A stretch of DNA of 64,000 nucleotides, from assembly GCF_900497805.2 (NCBI RefSeq), contig NW_020954608.1:12257888-12321887 (forward strand), written 5' to 3'. The notes beneath the pieces were generated by a model. That model had not been told where the DNA came from. It ran no database searches and saw nothing but the letters and a program-made list of their open reading frames with translations. The DNA comes from Vombatus ursinus. Lineage: Eukaryota > Chordata > Mammalia > Diprotodontia > Vombatidae. This document shows, piece after piece, positions 52,530 to 63,849 of this stretch. How positions within the stretch are numbered: the first letter of the stretch is position 1; every line of letters starts with the position of its first letter. The position numbers and the translations under genes were made by a program.

Positions 52530-52776
52530 TTTTTATTCAGTCATGTCTGACTCTTCATGACCCCATCTGGAGTTTGCTTGGCACAGATACTGGAGTGGTT
52601 TGCCATTTCCTTCTTCATCTCATTTTACAGATGAGGAAACTGAGGCAAACAGGGTTAAGTGACTTGCCCAGAATCACACAGCTAGTAAAGTATCTCAGCC
52701 TGGATTTGAACTCAGGAAGATGAGTCTTCCTGATTCTAAGCCCAATGCTCTATCCATTGTGCCATTGAGCTGTCTG
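52530..52776 (-). mobile_element. MAR1-type SINE
   Basis: 'cagtcatgtctgactcttca', 'gtttgcttggcacagatact', 'gacttgcccagaatcacaca', head 'attgtgccattgagctg'. Confidence 0.93.
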
Positions 52777-53069
52777 AGAAAATTCTATAGAAATGTTAAA
52801 TAATATTCTTCTAGCTATTACAATGTTCATAAAACATTGGGCCTTTTCCCCCCGACAGTATATTTTTGGTTCTGTAGTCCTATTTCAAAAAGCAATAATC
52901 TCACAAACACAATCTCTTATTGCTTAACCCATCCTGCTATCTATCTGTGGACTAGAGGAGTCTTTTACTCTTTCTACTTTGCCATGATCTTAACCTCTTT
53001 TTTTCACCTATAACACGGTTATCTTATACACAATATTACATTTCCCACCTACATCCCTTTGCACGTTAT

Positions 53070-53480
53070 TGAACAGACACAGGAAGCCCTCCTTCGCCTT
53101 AACCTTTTGGAAAGGCAGGCTGGAGCCTGTTTCTAAAGGGCATTACATATCAAAATGAGGAGTTTGTATTTGATCTTATAGGAAAGAAGGAGCCATTGGC
53201 ACCACTTGAGCAGGGAACTGTCATGGTCAAATATCTGCTTTAGGCATATCAATTGGGCATCGACATGGAGGATGTATCAGAGAAATGAGAGCCAGGAAGC
53301 AGGAGACCAATGAGGTGCTATGTGTAAGTCCTGACAAGAGGTGTTGAATTAGGATTGTGGCTATGTTGGATGGAGAGGAGGTGGGTTTGTGAGATATTTG
53401 GAGGTTGACTGGACAAGAAAAGGCAACTGAATGAATTGGGTAGAGGGAAGGTTGGAGAGAACGCATAAAATGCCAGTGGT
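53070..53480 (-). mobile_element. L2 LINE, ORF2-proximal segment
   Basis: 'gaggagtttgtatttgatct', 'aggagccattggcaccactt', 'gagcagggaactgtcatggt', 'gaagcaggagaccaatgagg' are the reverse of the ORF2-end region seen at 29.74-29.93 kb. Minus frames at 53227-53533 are L2 remnants. Confidence 0.75.
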
Positions 53481-53489
53481 CTCCCTACC

Positions 53490-54330
53490 ACTTGGCAAAG
53501 TGTATACTCCCATACAGACTGCCCTTGTCTCACTTGCCCAGAGTTAGGTATGTCTTTTTTCAGGGGAAATAGAAAAGAAAGGAGGTTTTATTTATTTTAA
53601 CACGCAGAAGTAAACTTTTTCATGAGATGGTATATGTAGTGTGTACACACACATATGTGTACATGTGTGGGTTTGGTTCATAAAGTGTAGCACCCAGAAC
53701 AATGCGGGCCCCGGAGAATGATTTGGCAGGCTCTCATAGGCTCCGTCCATCAGTAGAGAAATCTCATCTCTTTATGCCCATTCTCCCCTTCACAATCAGG
53801 GAAAAAGAACACCTGCGGTTTGAGTACTGCATGACAATCTGTGAGGTATGGTTTGGTTTTTCTGGCTACAGTTGCTACTTTGATACCACTGTAATGCCTT
53901 ATAAGACAGCTAACAATGAACCAGTGTGTTGCATTAATTTTGCTTCATGGTTATAAGATTAAATGAACTAACAAAATCCATGGGTAGAGGGTCCCAGTCA
54001 GCATCCATATCTAGAAACCTCTTGTACCCCTTATCAAGTGGCTTGTTCTTTAATCTTTACCACCTCCTTTGATCCCTTTAGTAGCTCTTTCCCCCTAGTA
54101 TATTTCAGGGGTATGGGTCTGGGCTGGTGCAAACTAATTCAAATTCTAAATCTGTAAACTGGAGAATCACAAATAGCAAGGTGCTTTTGAGTAATGAACC
54201 TACTTTACCCAGCATAAAACATAGCTCACACTGAGCTCATGGTTATTTCTAAGCCTGCTATTCAGGCAAATTCAGAGACAACATGAAGGATGTCTAGTAT
54301 AAAATGTACTACATTACACTGGCTATAGAA
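53490..54330. other. Repeat-poor block
   Basis: A short imperfect TG/CA palindrome (53640-53670). The plus frame 53702-53956 (84 codons) has no recognisable domain. Confidence 0.4.
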
Positions 54331-54334
54331 ATTT

Positions 54335-54460
54335 GCTGCAAAAAAGTGTAGATTTTGAAGTCCTACTGCTGACACATACTAGCATTTGTGATCCCAGGAA
54401 AACCATTTAATCTCTCAGTATTCTAGGCAGCTCTCACAATTTTTGTACCTTTGTTGCTTT
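54335..54460 (+). mobile_element. SINE B fragment
   Basis: 'gctgacacatactagcattt', 'cagtattctaggcagctctc'. Diverged. Confidence 0.5.
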
Positions 54461-54494
54461 TCATTGGTTGGGGGATAACCAAGTTGTCAATTAA

Positions 54495-54665
54495 CTGAGA
54501 TCATTAGATCATAGGATTTATGGCTGGCAAGGGCATTAGAGACCATCTAATCCAACCCTCTAATTTTACAAATGAGGAAACAGAGGCTGAGCAACAGAAA
54601 ATGACTTTCCCAAGGTCACAGAGTCAACTTGACTCCCAAACCAGTGTTCCTTCCACTGTGTCATG
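54495..54665 (-). mobile_element. MIR3-like SINE
   Basis: 'gatcataggatttatggctg', 'gagaccatctaatccaaccc', 'gaaacagaggctgagcaaca', 'gttccttccactgtgtcatg'. Confidence 0.87.
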
Positions 54666-54669
54666 TCTA

Positions 54670-55095
54670 ATTTTTTTTTCAGCATAGAATGAAATGAGTA
54701 CTTGGGGGAAAGGCCAGTTATTTATAGTATCAACATCCTTTTATCCCATGCCAGAAATCCATTTCCCAAACAAATCTATCCCAAACTTTATAGCTAATGT
54801 CAAACAAAAACCTAGAGACTCGTTCATTGTGTAAGAAAGCCCTAGTAAGCCTACAGGCTTTTGTCTATTCACAACCACAGCTCTCATCTTCATAGCAATT
54901 TCAACATTATTACTTTGGCTATCAAAAACCTCTTTCCAAAAAGTATGTTTGGATAGTTAATTTAGCTTGATATTTTATCAGAACCACAAATCTGCTGCCT
55001 TTCCATCCACAGAAATTGTTGCCATTTCAAGTTTCCTAGAGAGTGGTTACTTCAAGAATTCTGGGTCATTATTTCCTAAGAAATATGAAATCACT
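54670..55095. other. No identifiable feature
   Basis: Nothing recognised. Confidence 0.45.
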
Positions 55096-55099
55096 GGCA

Positions 55100-55205
55100 T
55101 ATATATGGTGTGTGTGTATACAAACATGTGTATACATACACACATATACCATATATTATATATAACATATATATTCATGTGTTTTAGTATGTATATATAC
55201 CCATA
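55100..55205. repeat. Imperfect (TG)n/(CA)n/(TA)n microsatellite
   Basis: Low-complexity alternating sequence, source of the frame at 54967-55206. Confidence 0.85.
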
Positions 55206-55209
55206 AGTC

Positions 55210-56065
55210 AGTAGAGATAAAAAATGAATTACTATTTGTGTAGAGATACTATAACAAAGGACTCTGGGAAGATAGAGAAGGCTATGAAAAAATGTAATAG
55301 TGATACAGAATGATTGCTAAAATGAAATGGATGTTGATTTATAAAAGGTTTTAAAAGAATCATCTAGACTAAAACTGTAGAAATAGGGAATGTCAGTGAT
55401 AAATGATTAAAATGCAATATGGTAATGAAACAAAAAGGGATGTATCAAAGGGCAATTCCTTTGTTTTTGTTTCAGGGAAGAATAAAATTAAAACTACTAA
55501 GCAAAAAAATTAAAAGTTTTAAGTAAACCTGTAAAGAGAACCAGAAGACAACCCCTAAAATGTTGGGTATACCCCCATACGGGATGTACATGAGAATTTT
55601 CACAAGTCATAGAATGGGCAGTCATGAAAACTTTGTAATCTGCATCACCAAAGCATTATCCACATGGATAAGATATACTGAATTATGGAAGTAATGAGTC
55701 ATAATCACATTTCTTCCACATATATCTATAGGTCATAAGGACATGAGAATTGTCATTCAAGGCCAGAATTGTCTATCAAACCCAATATTCTTACAGCAGA
55801 TACAAGGGATATATTATTGATGTTTTTCTGTCCCATAAAATCAGTTCTTAGGGATCAAAGATATTAATAATTTGGCCCTAAATGCTTAGATAATGGCAGA
55901 AACAAAAAGCATAATGAAATATAGTTACATAGGTCATACAAATGAATTTAGCCAGTATTTTGTCAACCAAAATCATTGTCACTCCACCCTAGGATTATGG
56001 GGTACCTTTGAAATCACCAAAGAAAGATTGAATTTTGGGGGCGTATAGTTTCAATATCAAATGTA
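55210..56065. other. Unassigned A-rich segment, possible decayed element
   Basis: Steady A-rich plus strand with protein-like texture at 55530-55800, but broken in all frames. It lies upstream of the L1 fragment and may be an older LINE or another element. Not identified. Confidence 0.35.
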
Positions 56066-56067
56066 TT

Positions 56068-56343
56068 TTTTTGTTGTTCAGTAATTTTTTAGTTGTATCC
56101 AACTCTTTGTGATCCCCTTTGGGTTTTTTTTTGGGGGGGATGTGGAGCAAAGACACTGGAGTGGTTTGCCATATCCTTCTCCAGCTCATTTTACAGATAA
56201 GAAAACTGAGGCAAATAGGGTTAAGTGACTTGCCCAGGGTCATACAGCTAGTATGTATCTGAAGCAGATTTGAATTCAGGAAGATGAATGTTCCTTACCC
56301 CAGTCCTGGCACTCTATGCACTACGGCACCACCTAGCTGCCCC
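56068..56343 (-). mobile_element. MAR1-type SINE
   Basis: 'ttgttgttcagtaatttttt', 'gcaaagacactggagtggtt', 'gacttgcccagggtcataca', 'ggcaccacctagctgcccc'. It carries an extra T/G run near 56127-56140. Confidence 0.93.
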
Positions 56344-56454
56344 AGAAAAGTAGAAGTTAAAGTTTACACAAAAACACAGTTATAGGAAATTGCATGAAAC
56401 AATACGAATAGAGATTAGAAGGAAGATTTGTATTAGGATATTTTTAATATTCTG

Positions 56455-57720
56455 TTATAAATGTAAAGGGTGATACCATAAGCAAATCAGGAGAGCAAAG
56501 TATAGTTTACCTGTCATATATATGGATGAGAAGAATGTATGACCAATCAAGAGACAGAGAGCATTATGAGATATAAAATGGATACTTTTATTACATTAAA
56601 AAGGTTTTGTACAAACAAAAACAACACAGACAAGATTAGAAAGAAAGCAAAAAAACTGCGGGAAAATTTTTTACAGCCAGTGTTTCTGATAAAAGCTTCA
56701 TTTCCCAAATATATAGAGAACTGAGTGAAATACATAAGAATACAAGTTGTTTCCCAATTGATAAATGGTCAAAGAATATGAACAGGCAGTTTTCAGACAA
56801 AGAAATCAAAGCTATCTGTAGTCAAAGGAAAAAATGCTCTAAATCACTATTGATTAGACAAATGCAAATTACAACCTTACACCTATTAGATTGGCTAATA
56901 TGACAGAAAAGAAAAATGACAAATATTTGAGGGGATGTGGGAAAGTTGGGACACTAACACAGTTGGTGGAGTTGTGAACTGATCTAACCATTCTGGAGAG
57001 CAATTTGGAACTATGCCAAAAGGCTATAAAACTGTGCACATCCTTTGACCCAGCAATACCACTATTAGGTTTGTATCCCAAAGAGATTTTTTTAAAAAAG
57101 GAAAAGAATCTATATGTAAGCAAATATTTTTAGCAGCTCTTTTTGTAGTGGCAAAGAATTGGAAATTGAGGGAATGTCCATCAATTGAGGAATGGTTGAA
57201 CAAGTGGTATATACAATTGTAATGGAATATTACTGTGCTACAAGAAATGATGAGCAGGCTGATTTCAGAAAAAACCTGTAAAGACTTACATGGACTAATG
57301 CAAAATGAAGTGAGCAGAAAAAGGAGAACATTGTACACAGTAACAGTAATATTGTACAATGATCAACTATGAATGATTTAGTGATTCTCATACAATGATC
57401 TAAGACAATTCTGAAGGACTTAGGATAAAAAATGCTATCCACCTCCAGAGAAAGAACTGGTGAGTCTGAATGGAGATCAAAATATACATTTAAAAAAAAG
57501 TTCTTTTTCTTTTCTTTTCTTTCTTTTTCTTTCTCAACATTACTAATATGGAAACAAGTTTTGCATGATGGCATATGTATAACTTACATCAAATTACTTG
57601 CCTTTTCAATGAAGAATGAGGGAGGAGGGAAGGAAGAGGAGAGAATTTTGACCTTAAAATGAAAAAAAAAGTTAAAATATTTTACATGAAATTGGAAAAA
57701 AATAAAATATTTGAAGAAAA
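56455..57720 (+). mobile_element. L1 LINE, 5'-truncated: ORF2 C-terminus and 3' UTR
   Basis: Best LINE in the window. ORF2 landmarks in order include NRQFSDKEIKAI (from about 56780), WWSCEL (56964-56981) and FDPAIPLLGLYP (57044-57079). These are the conserved C-terminal segment of mammalian L1 ORF2, but the reading frame is disrupted. The 3' UTR follows from about 57350 with a T/C-rich block (57498-57535), AATAAA at 57701 and an A-rich end. The coding start and reverse transcriptase are missing, so it is dead on arrival. Minus-strand frames here are shadows. Confidence 0.93.
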
Positions 57721-57724
57721 TAAT

Positions 57725-60015
57725 TCTGTCATAAAAATATCAGAAGAATTTTAAGAGAGACAGTTGAAAGAGACTACAAATGATGGTGGTATTTCATGAG
57801 ACTATCACAGAAAAAAATCTTTTTTTAAGAAATTGTTACTATTCGGTCATATAAAAACTTATAAACTTCAATGAGTAGTGATCTCATTTTTATGGTAAAT
57901 AGTTCCAGTGGCACAGATGGTAATCCATTCAAGCCTGCCATCCTGTTTGACTCTTGCCAAAGTTCTCTCATAAATCTCATAAATCATGGGGGCACACCCA
58001 GTGGGTAGGGGGCTTCCTTGCATTCAACTTATGTGTGGTGAAAAAGTCCCTCCAGCTTTCTCTCATTCAAGCAGAGCCTATTCTTTCATTACGAATTTAA
58101 TCATCAGGGAAAGTGTTAAGCTTTTGCCATAATTTTGGTTTAATCATAATTAGAGGTTTTATGTTACTGTTGAGAAGAAAACTTACTGGGGTGATGGTGA
58201 TAAATTGAGATTGTCCCTCAAGCCCCAAGCCTTCCATTTGGCCCATATCTGAATAGCACACATTGCCAGATCAGAGAAGAATATCAATGAGGTAAATTTC
58301 ACTTCCCCACATTCACAGAAGCAGGAAAGAAAGGGACAACAAATTCGAAGCAATGTACTTTCCTATTTGAAAAAGAGGGGGAACTTTTTCAGCACATGGG
58401 GAAAATACTTATTTAGCGAATGAATGAATTAATTTATGAATGAGTCTCTTTTTAACTGTAGTCAGTTAAGTCATAAAGAGAATGATCTTCATAAGAGAAA
58501 TTGTGTTTATCATGATGGATACACCTGGATCCTGGTGTTATTTTTGTAAATAAATGTTTCTGCTTTTCCATTCATTTAAACAAGCATTTCTACTTCATTG
58601 AAGTATTTCTTTCTCCCAAATTTAGTGAGACACCAGAGATTCTCGTCTTTTTATGATTTATCACTTCCGACAATTAAACCACGCTACACAAACTCATCTG
58701 AAAAAACTTCTTCTCATTAAAGCTGTGACCATGAGAGAATTGTCAGTTTACAGCGAGTAGCCTGTTAAAAACGGTTGGGTTCCAATATGTCATCCTTGGG
58801 TGTCTCTGTAGCTCTAGAATTGGATTGTTCCTATATCAAAAGAGCCAGGCAAGAAACGTGTCACTTGATGGATCAGCCTGGGCCAATACATCACTGTTGT
58901 GTCCTGTTGTTTAGAGAGGCAAGGTTTCAACTGAGGGAAATATTTCTATTTCATTTTATGGTATCATTTGATATAAATGACAGTGACTTCCTCTTTGGGG
59001 TTATGAGGCAACAAGAAGTTACTGTCATACACTTCTGTCATCTTTATCCATTCGGTGAGGACAGAGATGAGGAACAGGGAGGATAGAAACGTGCCTCTTA
59101 CTGAAAATAGAAACTGAAAGTCTGAAATGGAAACCAAGGCTTTTCTGAGAATCATTAAGGTTCTTTGGAACATTTAAACTCTGGATATAGCCAAAAGGAG
59201 TTATCCTTCAGTAAGATGGAAAAAGACATAGATAATACAACCATGTTGGATGAATTCAAATTATTAAGACTTTAAAAATTTGCCTTCAGGTAATTTGGAA
59301 TCTTAATTATGAATTGTCACCTTGAATGGACATCACAAAATTCACCCAGGACAAGGAGCATGAAAGGTATCTTCAAATCAACTTTTTAAAACAAATTCAG
59401 TTGTGCATGTGGAGGAGACCATAATACATAAAGCCTCATTGTGTAGGAAAATTTAGCACATGATCTTGTGTAGGGGAGACTGCCAACTGTGGGTGGAGCC
59501 ATTGTGGGCCACTGCTGGTGGGGCTGCTTTGGGGAATGGAGTATAGAAGCTGGAGGATGAGGGGGAGGAGGAAGCACACCATATGGTTGTTTCCTAACTT
59601 AACTGATATCCTTGCTATCTAGGTGTTAAGCTCAGTTTTTCCTACACTAAATTCCTGTGCTATGGGACAATTCCCCAGATGCCTCCTACTAGTTGCAGTT
59701 CCAAATATACTGTTACATTAGCATTACTACCTTCATTATGGAGCTAGCCTTAGCATTTCTGATGGCTAGAAAGTACTGTCACTGCCATGATATAGTAATG
59801 GATGGTTGCCATTTTTTAGTAAGCAGGCTTTGGGGGAAGGAAATTTATCTTTTGGCTATAAAAAGGAATCTTACTACTAGCTATATTACGGTGCCAAAGT
59901 CTGGAAATGGAATGCTAAAAGATGACAGGTGTGAAACATCATCCTTTCTGCTGTCAATAGCCTGGACTCCTGTTGTATATGAAGCATAAGGAAACCTGGC
60001 CTTTTTGAATCACAC
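57725..60015. other. Repeat-free 2.3-kb block
   Basis: No transposable element recognised. 58080-58200 and 58540-58720 look like unique AT-rich conserved-type sequence. Plus frames 58775-59086 (103 codons) and 59693-59989 (98 codons) show no known domain, and no splice context was found. Confidence 0.4.
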
Positions 60016-60018
60016 ATC

Positions 60019-60019
<1 letters not shown>

Positions 60020-60061
<42 letters not shown>

Positions 60062-60075
60062 TGTGTATGTGTATA
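60020..60075. repeat. (TG)n microsatellite
   Basis: TG run with two TATG interruptions. It yields Cys-Val and His-Thr frames on the two strands. Confidence 0.97.
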
Positions 60076-60079
60076 CTTA

Positions 60080-60795
60080 AAACCATAAGACAAAATCTGA
60101 TATTTAGTGAAATTCTGCTTGTGTTTAATTGTCAGGGGAAACTCATCATGGGCTCGTTCATAAACTTGGCAATACACATAAAGGTGATTGATACTTTCCA
60201 AGGATTTCTACAGCTTCAAGTTACTTGACCTAGTTTTTTCTAAGTACTTGATTTTACACAAAGCAATAACTTTTATTTTTGTTCTTAGATTGCTAATTCC
60301 ATAGGAATTAGGTTGAACATTGTTGGGTTGCTGATTTATATTAGTTTCCCTCCCTCTGCCTCCATTTATTTAAAATTTTAACCCAGATCTGTGATTTCAT
60401 TAGAATATTAAACAAATGTTGCAGTAAAAGTTACATATATTTTAATGTGTTCCACATATTGTGCTTTACTGTTAAAATTTAGTTGACATTTATTAATTAT
60501 CATTTTTCATAATGTTTGTTACAGCTATCATGTTAATTTGAGGTCACATTTATAACATTATAGTAAACATGTGTCACATACACCCACAGCTCACCTTTTA
60601 CTACATTAGATTTCCTTTAGCAATCTGGGGGAAATTGTGGAAAAACTAAACTCTGGAAAATCCTATACATAGGTAAGCACATGAAAATTTGCTGAATGAA
60701 TGAATGAATGAAGTTCTATTCTACAAAAAAGGAGTTCACAGGCAAGCAAGCATTCCTTGTCAAATTACAACTTGCCTTCACTGTCTCTGCTTATA
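60080..60795. other. Repeat-poor block
   Basis: Contains a (TGAA)n tract at about 60691-60710. 60380-60620 is AT-rich, unique-looking and rich in TTAAT/ATTAA words. Confidence 0.4.
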
Positions 60796-60799
60796 TCTT

Positions 60800-61310
60800 T
60801 TAAAAAATTTGTTTTAATTTCCCTCCCGATTAAATGTAAAAACAATTTTCAACATTTATTTTTAAAATTAAGTTCCTAATTCTCTTCCTCCCTTGTCACT
60901 CCTCTCTCCCCACGTTGAGAAGGCAAGCAATTTGATATAGGTTACATACATGTGTAGTCGTGGAAAACATATTTCCATGTTATTCATGTTGTAAAAGAAA
61001 ATACTGATCAAAATAAAAACCCAAGAGAAATAAAGAAAGTTAAAAAAAGTATTGCTTTGATCTACATTCAAACTCCATCAATTCTTTCTCTGGGGATAGA
61101 AAGCATTTTTCATCACGAATCCTTGGGAACTATCCTGGACCACTGTATTGCTGAGAATAGCTAAGTCATTCACAGTTGATCATATTACAATATTGCTATT
61201 ACTGAGTACAGTGTTCTACTGGTTCTACTCATTTCACTTTCCATCAGTTCATGTAAGTCTTTCTAGGTTTTTCTGAGAGCATCTAGCTCTTTATTTCTTG
61301 TCTGCTTATA
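60800..61310 (-). mobile_element. L1 LINE 3' end
   Basis: 'gagaaggcaagcaatttgat', 'aacatatttccatgttattc', 'gatctacattcaaactccat', 'caattctttctctggggata', 'tcacagttgatcatattaca'. It is co-linear with 57.34-57.72 kb in reverse and similar in extent to the 43.2-kb copy. The frame 60868-61071 is spurious. Confidence 0.9.
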
Positions 61311-61324
61311 TCTTTAAGACTGAC

Positions 61325-61510
61325 AAAGTGCTTTCTTTAAAACAACCTTATTAGGTGGGTAGTGAAACAATTATTATTATTATTTTCCAAATGAAGAAAG
61401 GGATGTCCAGAGATGTTGTCACCTAACCATTAAGAGGCAGAACCAGGATTTGAAACAAAATCTTCAGGCTACAGACCTAGGGGTCATTGCTTTTTCTGCT
61501 GGACAGCCCC
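61325..61510 (-). mobile_element. MIR/THER1-type SINE
   Basis: 'acaaccttattaggtgggta', 'tattttccaaatgaagaaag', 'aggcagaaccaggatttgaa', 'ttctgctggacagcccc'. Confidence 0.7.
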
Positions 61511-61529
61511 TTAAGAGGTGTGGGGGGAA

Positions 61530-61768
61530 GGGAATAAGCATTTATATAGGACCTGCTATGTGTCAGGGACTGTGCTAGGCATTTTACAAATATCTATTTG
61601 GTCCTTACAATAACCCTGCAAGGTAGGTGCCATAATCATCCTGAGGAAACTGAGGCAAACAGAGATTTGCTCAGGGACACACAGCTAGTGTCTGAGGCCA
61701 CATTTGAATTCAGGTCTTTCTGATTCCAGACTTAGTGTCCTATCTGCTGAGCCACCTAGATGCTGCCA
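61530..61768 (-). mobile_element. THER1-type SINE
   Basis: Tail 'aggacctgctatgtgtcagg', core 'ccttacaataaccctgcaag', body 'catttgaattcaggtctttc', head 'gagccacctagatgctgcc'. Confidence 0.86.
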
Positions 61769-61794
61769 AATATCAAATACCAGGAGAGAAATAA

Positions 61795-61955
61795 GGACAG
61801 GGCACTTCCTGGAGTCAGGAAGACATTGGTTCGAATCCCTCCTCGGTGATCATGGACAAGGACCGTTGGTTCTGCTTGTTTCCTCAACTATAAAATGAGA
61901 GGGTTACACTTGGGGGCTTCTCAGGCCCCTGCCAGCTCTAAATCTGTGATCTTTT
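61795..61955 (+). mobile_element. MIR3-like SINE
   Basis: 'ggagtcaggaagacattggt', a good B box 'ggttcgaatccc', 'gagggttacacttgggggct', 'cccctgccagctctaaatct'. Confidence 0.82.
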
Positions 61956-61959
61956 CCAG

Positions 61960-62530
61960 TTTGAATTATCGCTCTTTCTATTTCCCCCTGTGTTCCCCAG
62001 CTTATGTTTGGTTCTTGCTCCTGCCTGCTCCCTTGGATTTGGTCCACTGTTTCCTTCCCTTCTCCTGCATCAGATATTCTATTGCAGATGCTGCAATTTT
62101 TAATGTCCCTAAAGAATTTCTGCTTTGGCAGGTCATGAGGATGTGGGGCTGCTGGCTATTAACATCTTACATCCTGTGCTACATGGAGATATATTCTCAA
62201 GGAGCCATCTATCCAGTGGCCAGTTCTACCCTTCTGTGGGTCCCAAAGGAAGCTGTTTGAAAATCACTACCAGAACCTAATCTCTGAAAGACTATTCCTA
62301 CCTAACTCCCTAATGTGATGAGCCTCATTATATTAAAAAAAATGCACAAGGTTGTTATTCTAAGACTTGTGATAATCAAGACAAATATTCTTCTTAAATA
62401 GCAGGTCTCCTTTAAATCACAGTTGCCACTGGGATCAGCTGGGGAGTTCCTTAGCCTTCTATGGGGACTTAAAGCAAACCGTAAGAGATGCAGTGAGTAT
62501 GGAGGGTTGGGGGCAGGAGAGAAAGAAGGA
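61960..62530. other. No identifiable feature
   Basis: The plus frame 61895-62260 (121 codons) starts in the SINE and runs through this stretch without a recognisable domain. Confidence 0.45.
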
Positions 62531-62534
62531 AACA

Positions 62535-62700
62535 AGAAACACTGAATCTGAAGTTAGAGGACCAGGCTTCAGATCTTATGTGACCATAGCAAGCCTCTTG
62601 ACCTCACTGGTCCTATGTTTTATCATCTGGAAAAGGATAGATTTGAACTAGGTGAGGTTCCTAAGATGCCTCCCACTCTACTAACTCACTGTAAAGAGCC
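62535..62700 (+). mobile_element. MIR3-like SINE, diverged
   Basis: 'acactgaatctgaagttaga', 'cctatgttttatcatctgga', 'gatttgaactaggtgaggtt', 'gatgcctcccactcta'. Confidence 0.68.
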
Positions 62701-62704
62701 AGTC

Positions 62705-63370
62705 CCCTATCCCTGAGACTACCACTGTAGGGTAACATTTTTTGGCACTGTCAATGACTTTGCTAGCTCATAGTTCATACAGATTTTCACTGAGTGTATA
62801 TAAGTTTTAATAGCCTTTGTGAGGATACTTAAACATATCTCACAGCCCTTTTCCAAAACAGGAGCAAGCAGTTAATTATACAGGCATTTTGAGGATGATT
62901 TCACTAAACATATAGTAGTTTTGTGGTCAACAGAAGTCTTTGCCTATTTGTTTCCAAATGAAATCCTCTAATTGTACCCCTTAATTATAAGCATGAGTGC
63001 CACCAAAAGGAGCACTTCACAGGGAAAGGGAAAACACTGGCAGGAAAATTCTGGAAAGAGGAAACTATGACTGATTAGTGCCACACACGAATTCCAACTC
63101 TTTGGATTCACAAAGATAGGAAAGGAAGGGAAGTGAGGAAAAGGACAAAGAAGGACCATTTGGGCCACATCATGTTTTATTGTTGAATGTTTAGTTGAAG
63201 TCTTTGGTTAATGTTTCTCATGATATAATGTAATTGTAATAAATGGGCCACATTGTAATTGGCCAAAATTATAAGGTGAATCACAGATAAGTCACTTGGA
63301 CTGATCTGCCATCCAGATCAGTGGATGTGTGGAGCCTGAAGCCTTTACTTATTGGGGCAGAATTACATAT
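62705..63370. other. Repeat-poor block
   Basis: No repeat or gene recognised. Confidence 0.45.
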
Positions 63371-63376
63371 TGAGTT

Positions 63377-63387
63377 TTTGTGTGTAT

Positions 63388-63427
<40 letters not shown>

Positions 63428-63430
63428 ACA
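63377..63430. repeat. (TG)n microsatellite
   Basis: TG run with TATG interruptions, followed by a short TATA-rich stretch. Confidence 0.96.
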
Positions 63431-63489
63431 TATTTATATCTATATATCTTTTAAAAGTAACAATCAGGTTTTTTTTGTGTCATTTTTAC

Positions 63490-63637
63490 TAAGACTCTAA
63501 AATCACATATGGATAACATGGGACTTATTTTGGTTGATTATACATATTTGTTACAGGAGTTTTCTTTTTCTTTTCTTTTCTTTTAAATGGGGGATCATGT
63601 GGGACAATGAAAAAATAAATGCTTTTTAATTAAAAAT
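63490..63637 (+). mobile_element. L1 LINE 3' terminus
   Basis: 'ggttgattatacatatttgt', 'tacaggagttttctttttct', then 'aaaaaataaatgc' before the SINE. The same L1 3' variant as at 34.17 kb. Confidence 0.7.
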
Positions 63638-63646
63638 GGAATGAAA

Positions 63647-63822
63647 AGGGGCAGCTAGGTAGTGCAGTGGATAGAGCACCGACCCTGAAATCAGGAGGAC
63701 CTGAGTTCAAATATGGCCTCAGACCAAATACTTGACACTTACTAGCTGTGTGACCCTGGCGAAGTCACTTAACGCCAATTGCCTAAAACAAACAAACAAA
63801 CAAAAAAAAAGAAAAGAAAAAG
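63647..63822 (+). mobile_element. SINE1-type SINE with target-site duplication
   Basis: Nearly consensus copy with tail (CAAA)n then A-rich. Flanked by 'ggaatgaaa' (63638-63646 and 63823-63831). Low divergence suggests it is among the youngest insertions here. The minus frame 63783-63971 starts in its tail region and is spurious. Confidence 0.96.
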
Positions 63823-63849
63823 GGAATGAAAGAAATAAACCAAATCAAA

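Noticed and set aside
53702-53956. Plus-strand frame with Cys and Trp residues, possible exon
   Set aside because: No recognised family, no convincing flanking splice sites, and the length is within chance for AT-rich DNA.
56455-57720. Intact, active L1
   Set aside because: It lacks ORF1, the endonuclease and most of the reverse transcriptase, and the ORF2 remnant is disrupted.
59410-60000. Possible solo LTR, from mixed GC/AT texture
   Set aside because: No terminal TG...CA pair, flanking duplication or family similarity could be shown.
63647-63822. tRNA gene
   Set aside because: A and B box-like sequences belong to the tRNA-derived head of a SINE. There is no intact cloverleaf or anticodon arm. 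The same holds for all SINE heads in the window.
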